Both the position numbers and the translations under genes were made by a program. Positions 8,436 through 16,851 of a DNA stretch of 64,000 bases are shown piece after piece. The notes beneath the pieces are model-generated. The model was not told the origin of the DNA, did not search any database, and worked only from the letters and a program-made list of their open reading frames with translations. Position 1 is the stretch's first letter. Each line of letters starts with the position of its first letter. This DNA is from Rhizobium herbae (lineage in GTDB: Bacteria > Pseudomonadota > Alphaproteobacteria > Rhizobiales > Rhizobiaceae), in contig NZ_JAEUAO010000001.1 of assembly GCF_019511375.1 (NCBI RefSeq), positions 682,001 through 746,000 on the forward strand, in the 5' to 3' direction.

Positions 8436-9785
8436 ATGTTCAACAGAAGACAGATACTCGGCGCGAGTGCCGCACTGGTGTCGACCGCCGCCTGGGCGAA
8501 GACCTCCAACATGGGACTGCCTGAGGCTGCAGTAATGGAGACCGCCGAAACGCAGACGCCCGTCCGCCCCTCATCGGGACCGAATTACACCCCGGTCGTG
8601 ACCCTGAACGGCTGGACGCTACCTCACCGGATGAACAACGGCGTCAAGGAGTTCCACCTCGTCGCCGAACCCGTCGAGCGCGAGATGGCAGAGGGCATGA
8701 CCGCGCACCTCTGGGGCTACAACGGCCAGTCCCCGGGTCCGACCATCGAGGCGGTCGAAGGCGACCGTGTTCGCATCTTCGTGACGAACAAGCTGCCGGA
8801 ACATACGACCATCCACTGGCACGGCATGATCCTGCCGTCTGGCATGGACGGCGTCGGCGGGCTGTCGCAACCGCACATACCCGTCGGCAAGACCTTCGTC
8901 TACGAGTTCGACCTCGTGAAATCGGGCACCTTCATGTACCACCCGCATTCCGACGAGATGGTCCAGATGGCCATGGGCATGATGGGGATGTTCATCATCC
9001 ACCCGAAGGACGAAAAGTTCATGCCGGTGGACCGCGACTTCGTGTTCCTGCTCAGCGCCTATGACATCGACCCGGGCACCTACGTTCCGCGCATCATGGA
9101 AATGACGGACTTCAATCTCTGGGCCTGGAACAGCCGCATCTTCCCAGGCATCAGTCCGCTTGTAGTGTCGAAGGACGACCGGGTGCGGGTGCGAGTCGGC
9201 AATCTCACCATGACCAACCATCCGATCCACATGCACGGCTACGACTTCGAGGTCACCTGTACGGACGGGGGCTGGGTAAGGCCGGAAGCCCGCTGGCCGG
9301 AAGTCAGCATCGACATCCCGGTCGGCGCGATGCGGGCCTACGAGTTCGATGCCAAATACGTCGGCGACTGGGCGATCCATTGCCACAAGTCGCACCATAC
9401 GATGAACGCCATGGGGCACGACGTCCCGACCTTCATCGGCGTCGACAAGAAGCAAGTCACCGAGAAGATCAGGAAGCTCCGCCCGGAATACATGCCGATG
9501 GGAACCGCTGGCATGGCCGACATGGGCGAAATGGAAATGGAAATTCCGGAGAACACCGTTCCGATGATGACCGGGTGGGGACCGCACGGCCCCATCGAGA
9601 TGGGCGGCATGTTCTCCGTCGTCAAGGTCCGCGAGGGGATCGCAGCCGACGATTACACCGATCCCGGCTGGTACGAAAATCCACCCGGTACGCAGGCCTG
9701 GGAGTGGACGGGTGAGCTTCCCGACACGACCAAGGCGAAAGACGCAAAGACAAAGATCACGCCGAAACCCATGAAGCACGGTTGA
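8436..9785 (+). CDS. Periplasmic multicopper oxidase (CopA/CueO-type)
   Basis: A 449-residue cupredoxin-domain oxidase that probably oxidises Cu(I) to the less toxic Cu(II) in the periplasm. The N-terminus NRRQILGASAALVSTAAWA is a Tat signal, as expected for a folded cofactor protein. All four copper-ligand motifs are present: HWHG (TIHWHGMILPSG), HPH (FMYHPHSDEM), HPIHMHG and HCHKSHHTMNAM near the C-terminus, giving the type 1, 2 and 3 sites. A Met-rich C-terminal segment (MADMGEMEMEIPENTVPMM) could bind Cu(I). Shorter than the 600-residue CopA oxidases. Third gene of the operon. Confidence 0.9.
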   Translation: MFNRRQILGASAALVSTAAWAKTSNMGLPEAAVMETAETQTPVRPSSGPNYTPVVTLNGWTLPHRMNNGVKEFHLVAEPVEREMAEGMTAHLWGYNGQSPGPTIEAVEGDRVRIFVTNKLPEHTTIHWHGMILPSGMDGVGGLSQPHIPVGKTFVYEFDLVKSGTFMYHPHSDEMVQMAMGMMGMFIIHPKDEKFMPVDRDFVFLLSAYDIDPGTYVPRIMEMTDFNLWAWNSRIFPGISPLVVSKDDRVRVRVGNLTMTNHPIHMHGYDFEVTCTDGGWVRPEARWPEVSIDIPVGAMRAYEFDAKYVGDWAIHCHKSHHTMNAMGHDVPTFIGVDKKQVTEKIRKLRPEYMPMGTAGMADMGEMEMEIPENTVPMMTGWGPHGPIEMGGMFSVVKVREGIAADDYTDPGWYENPPGTQAWEWTGELPDTTKAKDAKTKITPKPMKHG

Positions 9786-9825
9786 TCGTGAAATCTATCC
9801 CATCAAACAACCAAAGGACTGAATC

Positions 9826-10305
9826 ATGAAGACTGCAATTATGGCATTGTTCCTCGCGGCGCTCGCGTCTCCGGCCCTTGCCTCCGGCTCACATGCTGGT
9901 GGTCACGGTGAAGCCATGGCTGTCGGTGAGCCTGGCAAGAAGGCGCAGGCCACCCAGACCATCCGCGTTTCCATGAAGGAGACGGACGACGGCAAGATGA
10001 TCTTCACGCCGAACACCTTCAAGGTCCGCAAAGGCCAAACCATCGTCTTCTCCATCAGGAACGCGGGCGAGCTGGACCACGAGTTCGTCCTCGACCAGGA
10101 AGACAAGATCATGGAGCACAAGGCCGTGATGGAGAAGTTTCCGGAGATGGAACACGACGACCCGAACGCGATCCGTCTGGCCGCTGGAAAGTCCGGCGAG
10201 ATCATCTGGAAGTTCACCAACGACGGCACGTTCAAGATCGCCTGCCTCGTTCCCGGGCACTACGACGCTGGAATGCATGGCGACGTGACCGTTGCCAAGA
10301 AGTGA
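9826..10305 (+). CDS. Periplasmic cupredoxin (plastocyanin/azurin-like)
   Basis: A 159-residue secreted protein with a signal peptide (MALFLAALASPALA), a His-rich mature N-terminus (GSHAGGHGEAM) and a type 1 copper site: His85 in ELDHEF, and Cys140, His145, Met150 in ACLVPGHYDAGMHG. This Cys-x4-His-x4-Met spacing is that of blue copper proteins. Follows the oxidase by 40 bases; likely its electron-transfer partner or a copper carrier. Confidence 0.88.
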   Translation: MKTAIMALFLAALASPALASGSHAGGHGEAMAVGEPGKKAQATQTIRVSMKETDDGKMIFTPNTFKVRKGQTIVFSIRNAGELDHEFVLDQEDKIMEHKAVMEKFPEMEHDDPNAIRLAAGKSGEIIWKFTNDGTFKIACLVPGHYDAGMHGDVTVAKK

Positions 10306-10328
10306 TCCGACCCAAAGGAGACAAGACA

Positions 10329-10613
10329 ATGAGATCAGTTTTCACACTCGCAGCCACCGCCATCGTCGCAATCGCCCTCGCCTCCGGCGCTTTCGCGGCG
10401 GAATTCACCAAAGGCACCGTCAAGAAAGTCGATGCCAAGGCAAAGAAGGTCACTCTCATTCATGAGGAACTGAAGGAGCTTGATATGCCCGCGATGACGA
10501 TGGTTTTCCGCGTCAAGGACGACGCCTTGCTTGAGAAACTCAAAGAAGGCGCGAGCATCGAGTTCGTCGCCGAGCGCGTCGAGGGCAAGCTGACCGTCAC
10601 GGAAATCAAATAG
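10329..10613 (+). CDS. CusF-like periplasmic copper-binding protein
   Basis: A 94-residue secreted small protein: signal peptide MRSVFTLAATAIVAIALASG and a five-strand OB-type domain with the CusF signature IHEELKELDMPAMTMVF. The His and two Mets of the copper site are kept, but the tryptophan that caps copper in E. coli CusF (NWPEMTM) is replaced by Met (DMPAMTM). ATG 10329 follows AAAGGAG. Last clear gene of the copper-oxidase operon; it would carry Cu(I) to other components. Confidence 0.85.
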   Translation: MRSVFTLAATAIVAIALASGAFAAEFTKGTVKKVDAKAKKVTLIHEELKELDMPAMTMVFRVKDDALLEKLKEGASIEFVAERVEGKLTVTEIK

Positions 10614-10740
10614 TACGATATCGCCGGATAATGCACGCGGCTGTTTAAGCGGCCGCGTGCGACACCTCTGCTTTACCGAGAGAAAGCGGACTCGGTCGAC
10701 CCACAAGGTCTCGAAAACCCGCGCTTTCAAGCGACGAGCA

Positions 10741-12096
10741 ATGACATCTTCACTCAGCGCCCAGTGGGACGCAGCGCGGGAAATGCGTTCAATCCTTTTG
10801 CGATTTGTCGCTTTCGCCATCCTACTTGCCAACCTCCTACTTGGCGGCAACGAGGGAGCGGAAAGGATGCACGTTGTCGTCGTCATCAGCTACTTTATCA
10901 TCAGTGTCGCGTCGGTGGCGACCGCGCGCTTCCTGCCTAACCTCTCCTGGCTTAAGACAGTCTTTGTCGTTCTCGACGCGCTGCTGGTCGCCCTGATTCT
11001 ATACGCGCACATTCTTGGCGGACCGGTTACCGAAAACCACAACCTGACGACGACCAGTTTGGTGGTGGCGTTCATTCTACTCAACCATGTCGGACTGAAA
11101 CAAGATCGTCGGCTGGTAATTGTCTTCTCCGGCATCGTCCTGGTTTCCTGGATAGCCATGCTGGCGATCACGGCCGCCAGACATCATACCGCCGACGCAA
11201 TGTCGCTGCTTGCGGCATTCTTCAACCAGGACCTGGGCCTCACGGTAAGCTTCGGCTTTACAGCCTTCGCCATCTATTTGCTCGCGAGGGATCATGACCG
11301 GACACGGAAGGAAGCCCTAAGAGCCGACAAGCGTCGTCTCAACCTTTCGCGCTTTTTCTCGCCGCTTGTTGTCGCGGACCTCCAGGAGGGCAGCTCAAAC
11401 CTTGATCTTGAACGTCGCAGCGCCGCAATCATGTTCGTCGACCTGCGAGATTTTACGAGTTTTGCCGAGACAGCGCCTGCGCGGGAACTGGCATTGGTTT
11501 TGGCGGAATACCGCCACCTTGTTTCCGGGACCATCTTCCAACACGGCGGGACAGTCGACAAATTCATTGGGGACGGAGTAATGGCGGTCTTCGGCCAACC
11601 TGCCCCGACAGAGGACGACGCAGATCGGGCCCTGGCATGCGCTCTCGACCTTGTCGATGCACTGAACGATTGGAAGAATCACAGCATGCTTAACGGCTGC
11701 CCTGCCCTCAACGCGGGCATCGGCTTGCACTACGGCACGGTCGTTGGCGGGGTTCTGGACAGCGGATGCCACAGCGAGTTCACGGTGATCGGAGACGCTG
11801 TAAACGTCGCGCAGCGACTGGAGACCTTGGCCAAATCACTCGACGCACCACTTGTTGTATCGTCTGCACTGATGGCTCGACTGCATAATCCAGTTCCCTC
11901 CGCCCTCTGGATACCGCAAAGTTCAGTGCCGCTGCCGGGACGTAGGCTCCCGATAGATGTTTGGTATTTGCGCCGTGAAGCAGGTCTCAATCCCGCCGAG
12001 AACAATTCGGGCTACGAGACAGGGGTCATGCAGACCGCCCTCCAGAGATCGTCCTTCCAGTCATCCCCTCTCGGGCCCAATGTGCGCACCGGATAG
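10741..12096 (+). CDS. Membrane-bound class III adenylate/guanylate cyclase
   Basis: A 451-residue protein. The N-terminal half has about six hydrophobic segments (e.g. MHVVVVISYFIISVASVATA, VFVVLDALLVALILYAHIL), then a short linker leads to a class III cyclase domain. Key residues are intact: metal-binding Asp234 (FVDLRDF) and Asp278 (FIGDGV), Lys274 that selects adenine, and transition-state Asn355 and Arg359 (GDAVNVAQRLE). So it is probably an active adenylate cyclase. ATG 10741 is preferred over an upstream GTG at 10657; neither has a strong ribosome site. It lies 128 bases after the CusF gene; co-transcription with the copper operon is possible but unproved. Confidence 0.85.
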   Translation: MTSSLSAQWDAAREMRSILLRFVAFAILLANLLLGGNEGAERMHVVVVISYFIISVASVATARFLPNLSWLKTVFVVLDALLVALILYAHILGGPVTENHNLTTTSLVVAFILLNHVGLKQDRRLVIVFSGIVLVSWIAMLAITAARHHTADAMSLLAAFFNQDLGLTVSFGFTAFAIYLLARDHDRTRKEALRADKRRLNLSRFFSPLVVADLQEGSSNLDLERRSAAIMFVDLRDFTSFAETAPARELALVLAEYRHLVSGTIFQHGGTVDKFIGDGVMAVFGQPAPTEDDADRALACALDLVDALNDWKNHSMLNGCPALNAGIGLHYGTVVGGVLDSGCHSEFTVIGDAVNVAQRLETLAKSLDAPLVVSSALMARLHNPVPSALWIPQSSVPLPGRRLPIDVWYLRREAGLNPAENNSGYETGVMQTALQRSSFQSSPLGPNVRTG

Positions 12097-12380
12097 TCGA
12101 TGCCTCGGACGGACACTTTGGCGGGATCGCTGCATTTCACCAGTGCTCGATGCTTTCCAGGGTCAGTGTAGGCCGAACCGTTCGTAGCGTCACCTTGTGA
12201 AAGCGATATCAGGACGTCGTAATCGTATCCAGCTCGCTCTGTCGCGCGATTGCTGACGAGACCAAGATTGACAACAGTGTCGTCGTCGAAATGCGCAGTG
12301 TGGAATATCACAGGCTCTGCCGCCACCGCGCTTAAGGCGGAAAGCACTCCGACGGCGAGCGTGAGCACAAAAGCACGCAT
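12012..12380 (-). CDS. Small secreted protein, unknown
   Basis: A 122-residue protein with a clear signal peptide (MRAFVLTLAVGVLSALSAVAA) and a mature part with two cysteines (VKCSDPAK, WRAVCMTP), which could form a disulphide. ATG 12380 follows GGGAGG by five bases. Its 3' end overlaps the cyclase 3' end by 85 bases in antisense. No domain recognised. Confidence 0.6.
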   Translation of the reverse strand: MRAFVLTLAVGVLSALSAVAAEPVIFHTAHFDDDTVVNLGLVSNRATERAGYDYDVLISLSQGDATNGSAYTDPGKHRALVKCSDPAKVSVRGIDYPVRTLGPRGDDWKDDLWRAVCMTPVS

Positions 12381-13334
12381 TCCCACCTCCCATGGTTCAG
12401 CGAAGCCAATACCATATCACGTACGTAGCGGCTTTCCTAAGCGCGCTGTTGCAGGGCTCTTATTGAAGGGGTGGCCCAGATCAGCGAGGCAGGTTTTCGG
12501 GACGCGGTGTTCGCATCAGCTCTCCGGCAAAAGCGACTGAACCTCTCAAGTAGCGCTCGATGGGTGCAAGCTCCTCAACGCCCGGCATGTTTCTCACGGT
12601 CTCGTCCGGCCTGCACCACGGGGAAGGCAGGCTGGCGATCCCGCTCATACCCCTATCGAGTTCATTTGCTGGAATGATTTGCACCGCACCCGATTGTGAT
12701 AATTAGCTTTTCGTCCAGGCACCGAGCGTCGGACGAGATACCAGTCATAGCGTCCGCTCCCAACCCGAGCGGGTCGTCGGAAAGCAGCCGTTCGAAGATG
12801 CCGAGCTGCTTTTTTTCGATATGCTAGTCCCCGTTGCGACCGTCCGAGTGAAATCCGTCTACGTCCGGCACACGAACAGCAACCGGCTTTTGGCGAGAGG
12901 AAGCATTTGGGAACGTTGTACGCGCTGTTTTATTGCTGGTCGGGACAAGGAGCGCTCGCATTGGTTCTAGTGCGGAAGATTCGGTTCGATATCCTTCAAT
13001 TAGACGGCTCGATGCCCTGCAGCCCGCCCTGGGCTGTCTCGAAGGAATGGTAAACGTCTCTCCTTCTTTGACGAGCGGAACCGAAGCATCCCAAAGCGCA
13101 ACCGCCAAAGCCTACTATGGGCTCAGACTAAATCCGCCCTGCAACTCGGCCGCTCTAAAGCTGGCGACGCGCATTTTGAAATGCGCCCTTATACGGGAAC
13201 GCATGTCAACATATCGGTACCATGGCCGTCAAATTCTCGTCGGGATTTTCTCGGGAATCTACGCTCTGCTGCAGGCGATTCAGGGCCTTTGGATTCACGA
13301 AACCAATCGGAAAAACAGCCTGTCTTTTCAGCAA
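12381..13334. other. Gene-poor stretch before attL
   Basis: About 950 bases with short open frames on both strands but none with a convincing start, ribosome site or recognisable product. Codon patterns look degraded and frames change often. I read it as decayed sequence or non-coding flank between the copper region and the tRNA-Lys integration site; no IS ends or inverted repeats were evident. Confidence 0.4.
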
Positions 13335-13356
13335 TCCCCTTGTTAAACCAAGGGGA
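13335..13356 (-). terminator. Hairpin, probably the original tRNA-Lys terminator
   Basis: TCCCCTTG (13335-13342) pairs perfectly with CAAGGGGA (13349-13356). It lies four bases beyond attL on the side that, before phage insertion, was directly downstream of the tRNA-Lys gene (minus strand). It is therefore probably the displaced tRNA terminator; only TT follows it, so rho-independent strength is uncertain. Confidence 0.5.
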
Positions 13357-13360
13357 TGAC

Positions 13361-13407
13361 TGGTGGGTGATCACGGGCTCGAACCGTGGACCCGCTGATT
13401 AAGAGTC
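13361..13407. repeat. attL, 47-bp copy of the tRNA-Lys 3' part
   Basis: Identical over 47 bases to 58456-58502, beginning TGGTGGGTGATCACGGGCTC. It covers the tRNA from the anticodon stem-loop to the CCA end, so this left copy is not a functional tRNA. Flanks differ on both sides, fixing the limits. Confidence 0.93.
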
Positions 13408-13450
13408 CCATCGCATGTTAGGCAAAATCAGTCCTGTACGGCGAGGTCGC

Positions 13451-13513
13451 CTGTAAAATGCCGCCCGATAAAACCGAACGTTTCCAGCGTCGTCAAACGC
13501 AAACTGTAAAATG
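13451..13513 (+). other. Candidate integrase arm-type sites, left
   Basis: Two identical 10-mers CTGTAAAATG at 13451-13460 and 13504-13513, 44 and 97 bases inside attL. The same 10-mer occurs twice just inside attR. Identical oriented short repeats near both att cores are the usual form of tyrosine-integrase arm-binding sites. A weaker variant CTGTAAAACA is at 14571-14580. Confidence 0.6.
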
Positions 13514-13706
13514 AAATCCACCGTTTTCTGCCTCTGTGGAAAAACGCTAAAAGCCAGCAGCCATCGGCGTACTCAGAATTCCCGGAAAATATGTGAAGTC
13601 CCCAATAACGGTTTCAGGTAGCTGGTACGGGAGATTCATATCGATACACCGGCGCAGATAAAACAGACTGTTCGGCGACGAAAAGGCGTTGCATGATCTA
13701 GGGGCA

Positions 13707-14441
13707 ATGTTATTGGGGCGCTATTGGCGGAATATGCAGCAGTTCTACAAACAAGGTAACTTCAATGCGTACTGGCCGCCACGTTGGTCGTTTAGCACAG
13801 CGCTCTCGCGATCAAAGCTGCCCCAGGTTGTCAGCCTCATTCCAATCTTGGGCTATGCTGTGCTGTGGAGCGATTCCTTTCGGCAGCAACTGATGAGGTT
13901 CGACGGACTTGGAACCGGGCTTTGGCTAGACCCAATAGAGCGCATTGAACTTCTCTATTTCGGTAGCGTTTTGGTGCTCGCTGGTTTGCTGCTACTTTAT
14001 TTGTTTTGCCCAAGGCAAGTGAGAACCTTCGAGAGTGCAACCGATTATATGGAGGGAGTGTTTAAGGCCCTGAATATTCACGAACTCGAATTGGTACATG
14101 CCCGCCTTGCGCCGCTATTCACTTCTGTCGATCAGGAAGCGTCGCCACCCTTTCTCGGGGCCGTTGACGTGAGGCATATCAAGAAGGGTCTTGAAATGAT
14201 TCAAGACGACGATCATCGAAGAAGCACATTGATGCTGGCCGGGACCCGACAGAGTCACGCACGTGCACCCCTCAAGGCCCACTTTCTCATTCTCGATAGA
14301 TCGCAACCGATATTAGCTGGCCTTGCGTTCCTACTTTTGACAGCCGGTGCCTTTGTATTCTTGGTGCCTAGCCTCGAGGTCTTTTTGATGGTTGTTAGCC
14401 GGGCTATTTTTGGGCATGCCACACCAACAGTAAATGGCTAG
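13707..14441 (+). CDS. Membrane protein, unknown; prophage cargo
   Basis: About 244 residues with three or four hydrophobic segments: LPQVVSLIPILGYAVLW, a long helix IELLYFGSVLVLAGLLLLYL, and a C-terminal pair ILAGLAFLLLTAGAFVFLV / VFLMVVSRAIF. Between them is a soluble part with mixed charge (MIQDDDHRRSTLML). No family recognised. Starts at 13689 (TTG), 13707 (ATG) or 13734 (ATG) are possible; AGGGG precedes 13707 closely. First of three cargo genes on the plus strand, opposite to the late genes, and more AT-rich than the phage backbone. Confidence 0.6.
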   Translation: MLLGRYWRNMQQFYKQGNFNAYWPPRWSFSTALSRSKLPQVVSLIPILGYAVLWSDSFRQQLMRFDGLGTGLWLDPIERIELLYFGSVLVLAGLLLLYLFCPRQVRTFESATDYMEGVFKALNIHELELVHARLAPLFTSVDQEASPPFLGAVDVRHIKKGLEMIQDDDHRRSTLMLAGTRQSHARAPLKAHFLILDRSQPILAGLAFLLLTAGAFVFLVPSLEVFLMVVSRAIFGHATPTVNG

Positions 14442-14779
14442 TGCAGATATTGACCTACTGCAACGCGACGAGCTTTTCGCAACTAAAACCACGAGTGCGT
14501 CCGAACGGCGCGGCTAGGATGCCCGTCAGCTTGGGAAGCTAGGCTTAAATAGGCGATTTCATATGGTTGGCTGTAAAACAGGCTGAAATGGGCCATAGAT
14601 GTTTCAATCACTTAGACGGACAATGTAAAACTTGAAGCCGCTGTAGAGCCGGGGCGAACATCACCAGCCCGTTACCATTTACGAAGATGTCTGGGGATGC
14701 GCCCGGCAGGCGCTTGCTGAGATTGCTGGCAGAGCAATACATTCAGCTCAATATTGTTGACCCTAAAGGACTTGCTCGC
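14442..14779. other. Intergenic region, no gene seen
   Basis: 338 bases without a supported ORF. It holds CTGTAAAACA (14571-14580) and TGTAAAAC (near 14625), which are partial matches to the putative integrase boxes. Otherwise nothing recognisable. Confidence 0.4.
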
Positions 14780-15274
14780 ATGGATCTGAGTATTCTCGAA
14801 AATGCACTGGCTCTTGCGGGCACGGCAATCAGTACGACGGGTAAGGCCGCCAGCACGGCCGAAGCGATTAAGAAGCTCTTCTCTTCCGACAAAGCACCGG
14901 ACGCTAGCGAGGCCATGAGCCTTGTGAATAAGCTCGCGGTGGAGCTGACAGCCGCTAACGTGATGAATCTCGATCTGAGCGGCTCCCTGAAACAGCTTAG
15001 CCAGGAATTGAAGGCTCAAGACGAGTTCGAACAGGAGAAGGCGCGCTATCAGCTCGTTACCACGTCTCAAGGGGACATGGTCTATAAGCTACGCGAAGAC
15101 ATGGCGAACGGGGACCCCATGCACTTCGTCTGCCCGGCATGTCTCAAGAAAGATAGGCTGATTGTCTTCATCCAGGGCGAAGGTGATTATAAGCGGTGTC
15201 AGGTGAATCACGATCACCTCTACACATTTGGCCGCACCGAGTACCGTTCCAACCGAGAGTACAATTCGTACTAG
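14780..15274 (+). CDS. Unknown protein with C-terminal zinc-finger-like motif; prophage cargo
   Basis: 164 residues from ATG 14780 (AAAGGA nine bases upstream; the frame opens at 14687). The N-terminal half is helical and Ala/Ser-rich (ALALAGTAISTTGKAASTAEA) and ends in an acidic coiled segment (LKAQDEFEQEKARYQL). The C-terminal part has a Cys/His set, FVCPACLKKDRLIVF...KRCQVNHDH, that fits a single zinc site. No family recognised. It lies between two membrane-protein genes in the same orientation. Confidence 0.55.
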   Translation: MDLSILENALALAGTAISTTGKAASTAEAIKKLFSSDKAPDASEAMSLVNKLAVELTAANVMNLDLSGSLKQLSQELKAQDEFEQEKARYQLVTTSQGDMVYKLREDMANGDPMHFVCPACLKKDRLIVFIQGEGDYKRCQVNHDHLYTFGRTEYRSNREYNSY

Positions 15275-15378
15275 GGGCATTGGAGCCTCCCGCCCTGCCC
15301 CGAGGGCATGTCTTAAAGATCCATCGACTGGCAAGCGCGAAGATGCTAGAGCAGCAACTTAAGCGGGGATAAGACATC

Positions 15379-16221
15379 GTGCAAAGTCCGGGACACATCA
15401 AGAATCCACTCACGATTATCGCTATTTTTGCGGGACTGTCCGAGATCAGCGGTACTGTGGTTTTGCCGTTAATCGCTGCTGAAAATCAGTTTTACTTTAT
15501 GTGGTTCGTGATGGCGTTCCCCATGCTCCTCGTAGGCGCATTTTTCTGCATCCTGCTCATGAATTATAGAGTTCTTTACGCCCCATCTGATTTCAAGAAT
15601 GAAGATCACTTCGTTGCCTTGCTGCCGAAGGCGTCAATATACGACCAAGTGAAGAAGCTTGAAGAGGAGGCCCCACACATCGCGATTGACCCTACTGAAG
15701 GGTGGAATGGCGAACCTCCTGCTATCGAGGAGGAAAGACAATCCGAAGGTATTCTTGAGCCAACGGCCTCTGAAAGTCCGAGGGAACATTCCGCGGAGAG
15801 CGCTTTTTCCCGTTTCAAAACTTGGGCCAGAGTCAGAATCGCCAGCGAAATTGAAGATCAAGTGTTTGATAGGCTGCAAAAACAATATTCGCAGCCTATA
15901 TCGCGCGGAATTGCTAGCGATCGGGGCATAATCGACGGGGCGGTTCAAGACGGAAACAAGTTTGTGATCTTCGATGTTAGGACCGCCGAGTCAGATATGC
16001 GCGGTTGGGAGGCGTACCATATCTTCGATACGATGTTAGAGAGAGCAAGGTCGCTCACATATCCTCCGTCGTTGGACCTCGTGCTTATTCTGGTGTTGGT
16101 GATCCCGGGGTCCGCCTCGAAGGAAATGCCTCAGGTCACCAACGCGGCAAAGGATTTCGAAAGGAAATTTAAGATTAAGACGGCCGTCGTTACGTTCCAG
16201 GCACCGCTCCTAGACCGCTGA
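15379..16221 (+). CDS. Two-helix membrane protein with cytosolic domain; prophage cargo
   Basis: 280 residues, GTG start. Two N-terminal membrane helices (LTIIAIFAGLSEISGTVVLP and FMWFVMAFPMLLVGAFFCIL) form a hairpin, then a charged disordered linker (residues about 95-150) leads to a C-terminal alpha/beta domain (VIFDVRTAESDMRGW, LDLVLILVLVIPGS, KIKTAVVTF). The layout suggests a membrane-tethered sensor or effector. No family recognised. With the two preceding genes it may form a cargo cassette of unknown function. Confidence 0.6.
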   Translation: MQSPGHIKNPLTIIAIFAGLSEISGTVVLPLIAAENQFYFMWFVMAFPMLLVGAFFCILLMNYRVLYAPSDFKNEDHFVALLPKASIYDQVKKLEEEAPHIAIDPTEGWNGEPPAIEEERQSEGILEPTASESPREHSAESAFSRFKTWARVRIASEIEDQVFDRLQKQYSQPISRGIASDRGIIDGAVQDGNKFVIFDVRTAESDMRGWEAYHIFDTMLERARSLTYPPSLDLVLILVLVIPGSASKEMPQVTNAAKDFERKFKIKTAVVTFQAPLLDR

Positions 16222-16559
16222 GGGCGCGAATCCAAATGTCCTTGCGCGCTCAATAAAGTCCGCTGGGGCGGATGCCTTTCAATGCCATCAGTTTCAATGC
16301 CATCAGTATGAGGATCTCGGATCAATCCCAGATCGCCGAAATCGCGGCGGAGAGCCTGTCCCATGCCGGTATGGGGAAAGTTGGTCTTTTCAACGGACTG
16401 GCTATTTTCTGGACACTTTTCCTTCCGCTGCTTTCCTTATCCTTTTCGAAGAAGTGTCCAGACGGCTTTTGGCGATCTTGACGATCGCCGTCTCGGCAAC
16501 ATATTCCGAACCAACAAGGTGATGCGGCCGCCTTTTCACTAACCTGAAAGGCAACGACC
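16222..16559. other. Intergenic region with a short tandem repeat
   Basis: 338 bases without a supported gene. Contains two perfect tandem copies of TTTCAATGCCATCAG (16277-16291, 16292-16306). A 69-codon frame at 16272 covers them but has no ribosome site. Composition changes here from AT-richer cargo to GC-rich sequence at 16560. Confidence 0.45.
16277..16306 (+). repeat. 15-bp perfect tandem duplication
   Basis: TTTCAATGCCATCAG occurs twice head to tail with no mismatch. Probably a slippage product; no role evident. Confidence 0.7.
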
Positions 16560-16835
16560 ATGAGCCGCACAAACCTGTACGATGACGCATTCACCTTCGC
16601 GATCGATGCGGTCGACGCCGATGGCAAGCGCAAGGAAAAGCTGGCCGGCGCGAACAACATCTGCGCCGCCAATCGCGCCTTCGACGAACTGCTCTTTCAT
16701 TTCAATCCCGGTGAAATCCTCCTGCTGAGACAGCGCGGTCGCGTCATTCGGCGGGAGGTGGCCGTGGGCGGCTATCGCGAGCGCGTCATTGCCGAGGCGC
16801 TGGCTGCCCAAGGAAATAGCCAGCCGGCGCCATAA
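16560..16835 (+). CDS. Small hypothetical protein
   Basis: 91 residues beginning MSRTNLYDDAFTFAID, with ribosome site GAAAGG. Mixed alpha/beta, acidic N-terminus, basic middle (LRQRGRVIRREV). Located 16 bases before the DNA ligase gene and in the same direction, so probably co-transcribed. Family not recognised. Confidence 0.6.
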   Translation: MSRTNLYDDAFTFAIDAVDADGKRKEKLAGANNICAANRAFDELLFHFNPGEILLLRQRGRVIRREVAVGGYRERVIAEALAAQGNSQPAP

Positions 16836-16851
16836 GCCGTACAATGGCGGC

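Noticed and set aside
8619-9779. 386-codon minus-strand frame over the multicopper oxidase
   Set aside because: Antisense shadow; product is His/Asp/Val/Arg-rich without domains, while the plus strand has every copper-site motif.
12481-12684. 67-codon minus frame
   Set aside because: No start signal or family likeness that I could support.
12933-13346. 137-codon frame just before attL
   Set aside because: No ribosome site, no recognisable product, frames degrade; kept as gene-poor sequence.
13361-13407. Possible second tRNA-Lys at attL
   Set aside because: Only the 3' part (anticodon loop to CCA) is present; no acceptor 5' strand or D arm.
16272-16481. 69-codon plus frame over the tandem repeat
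   Set aside because: Its first codons are made by the 15-bp duplication and there is no ribosome site.
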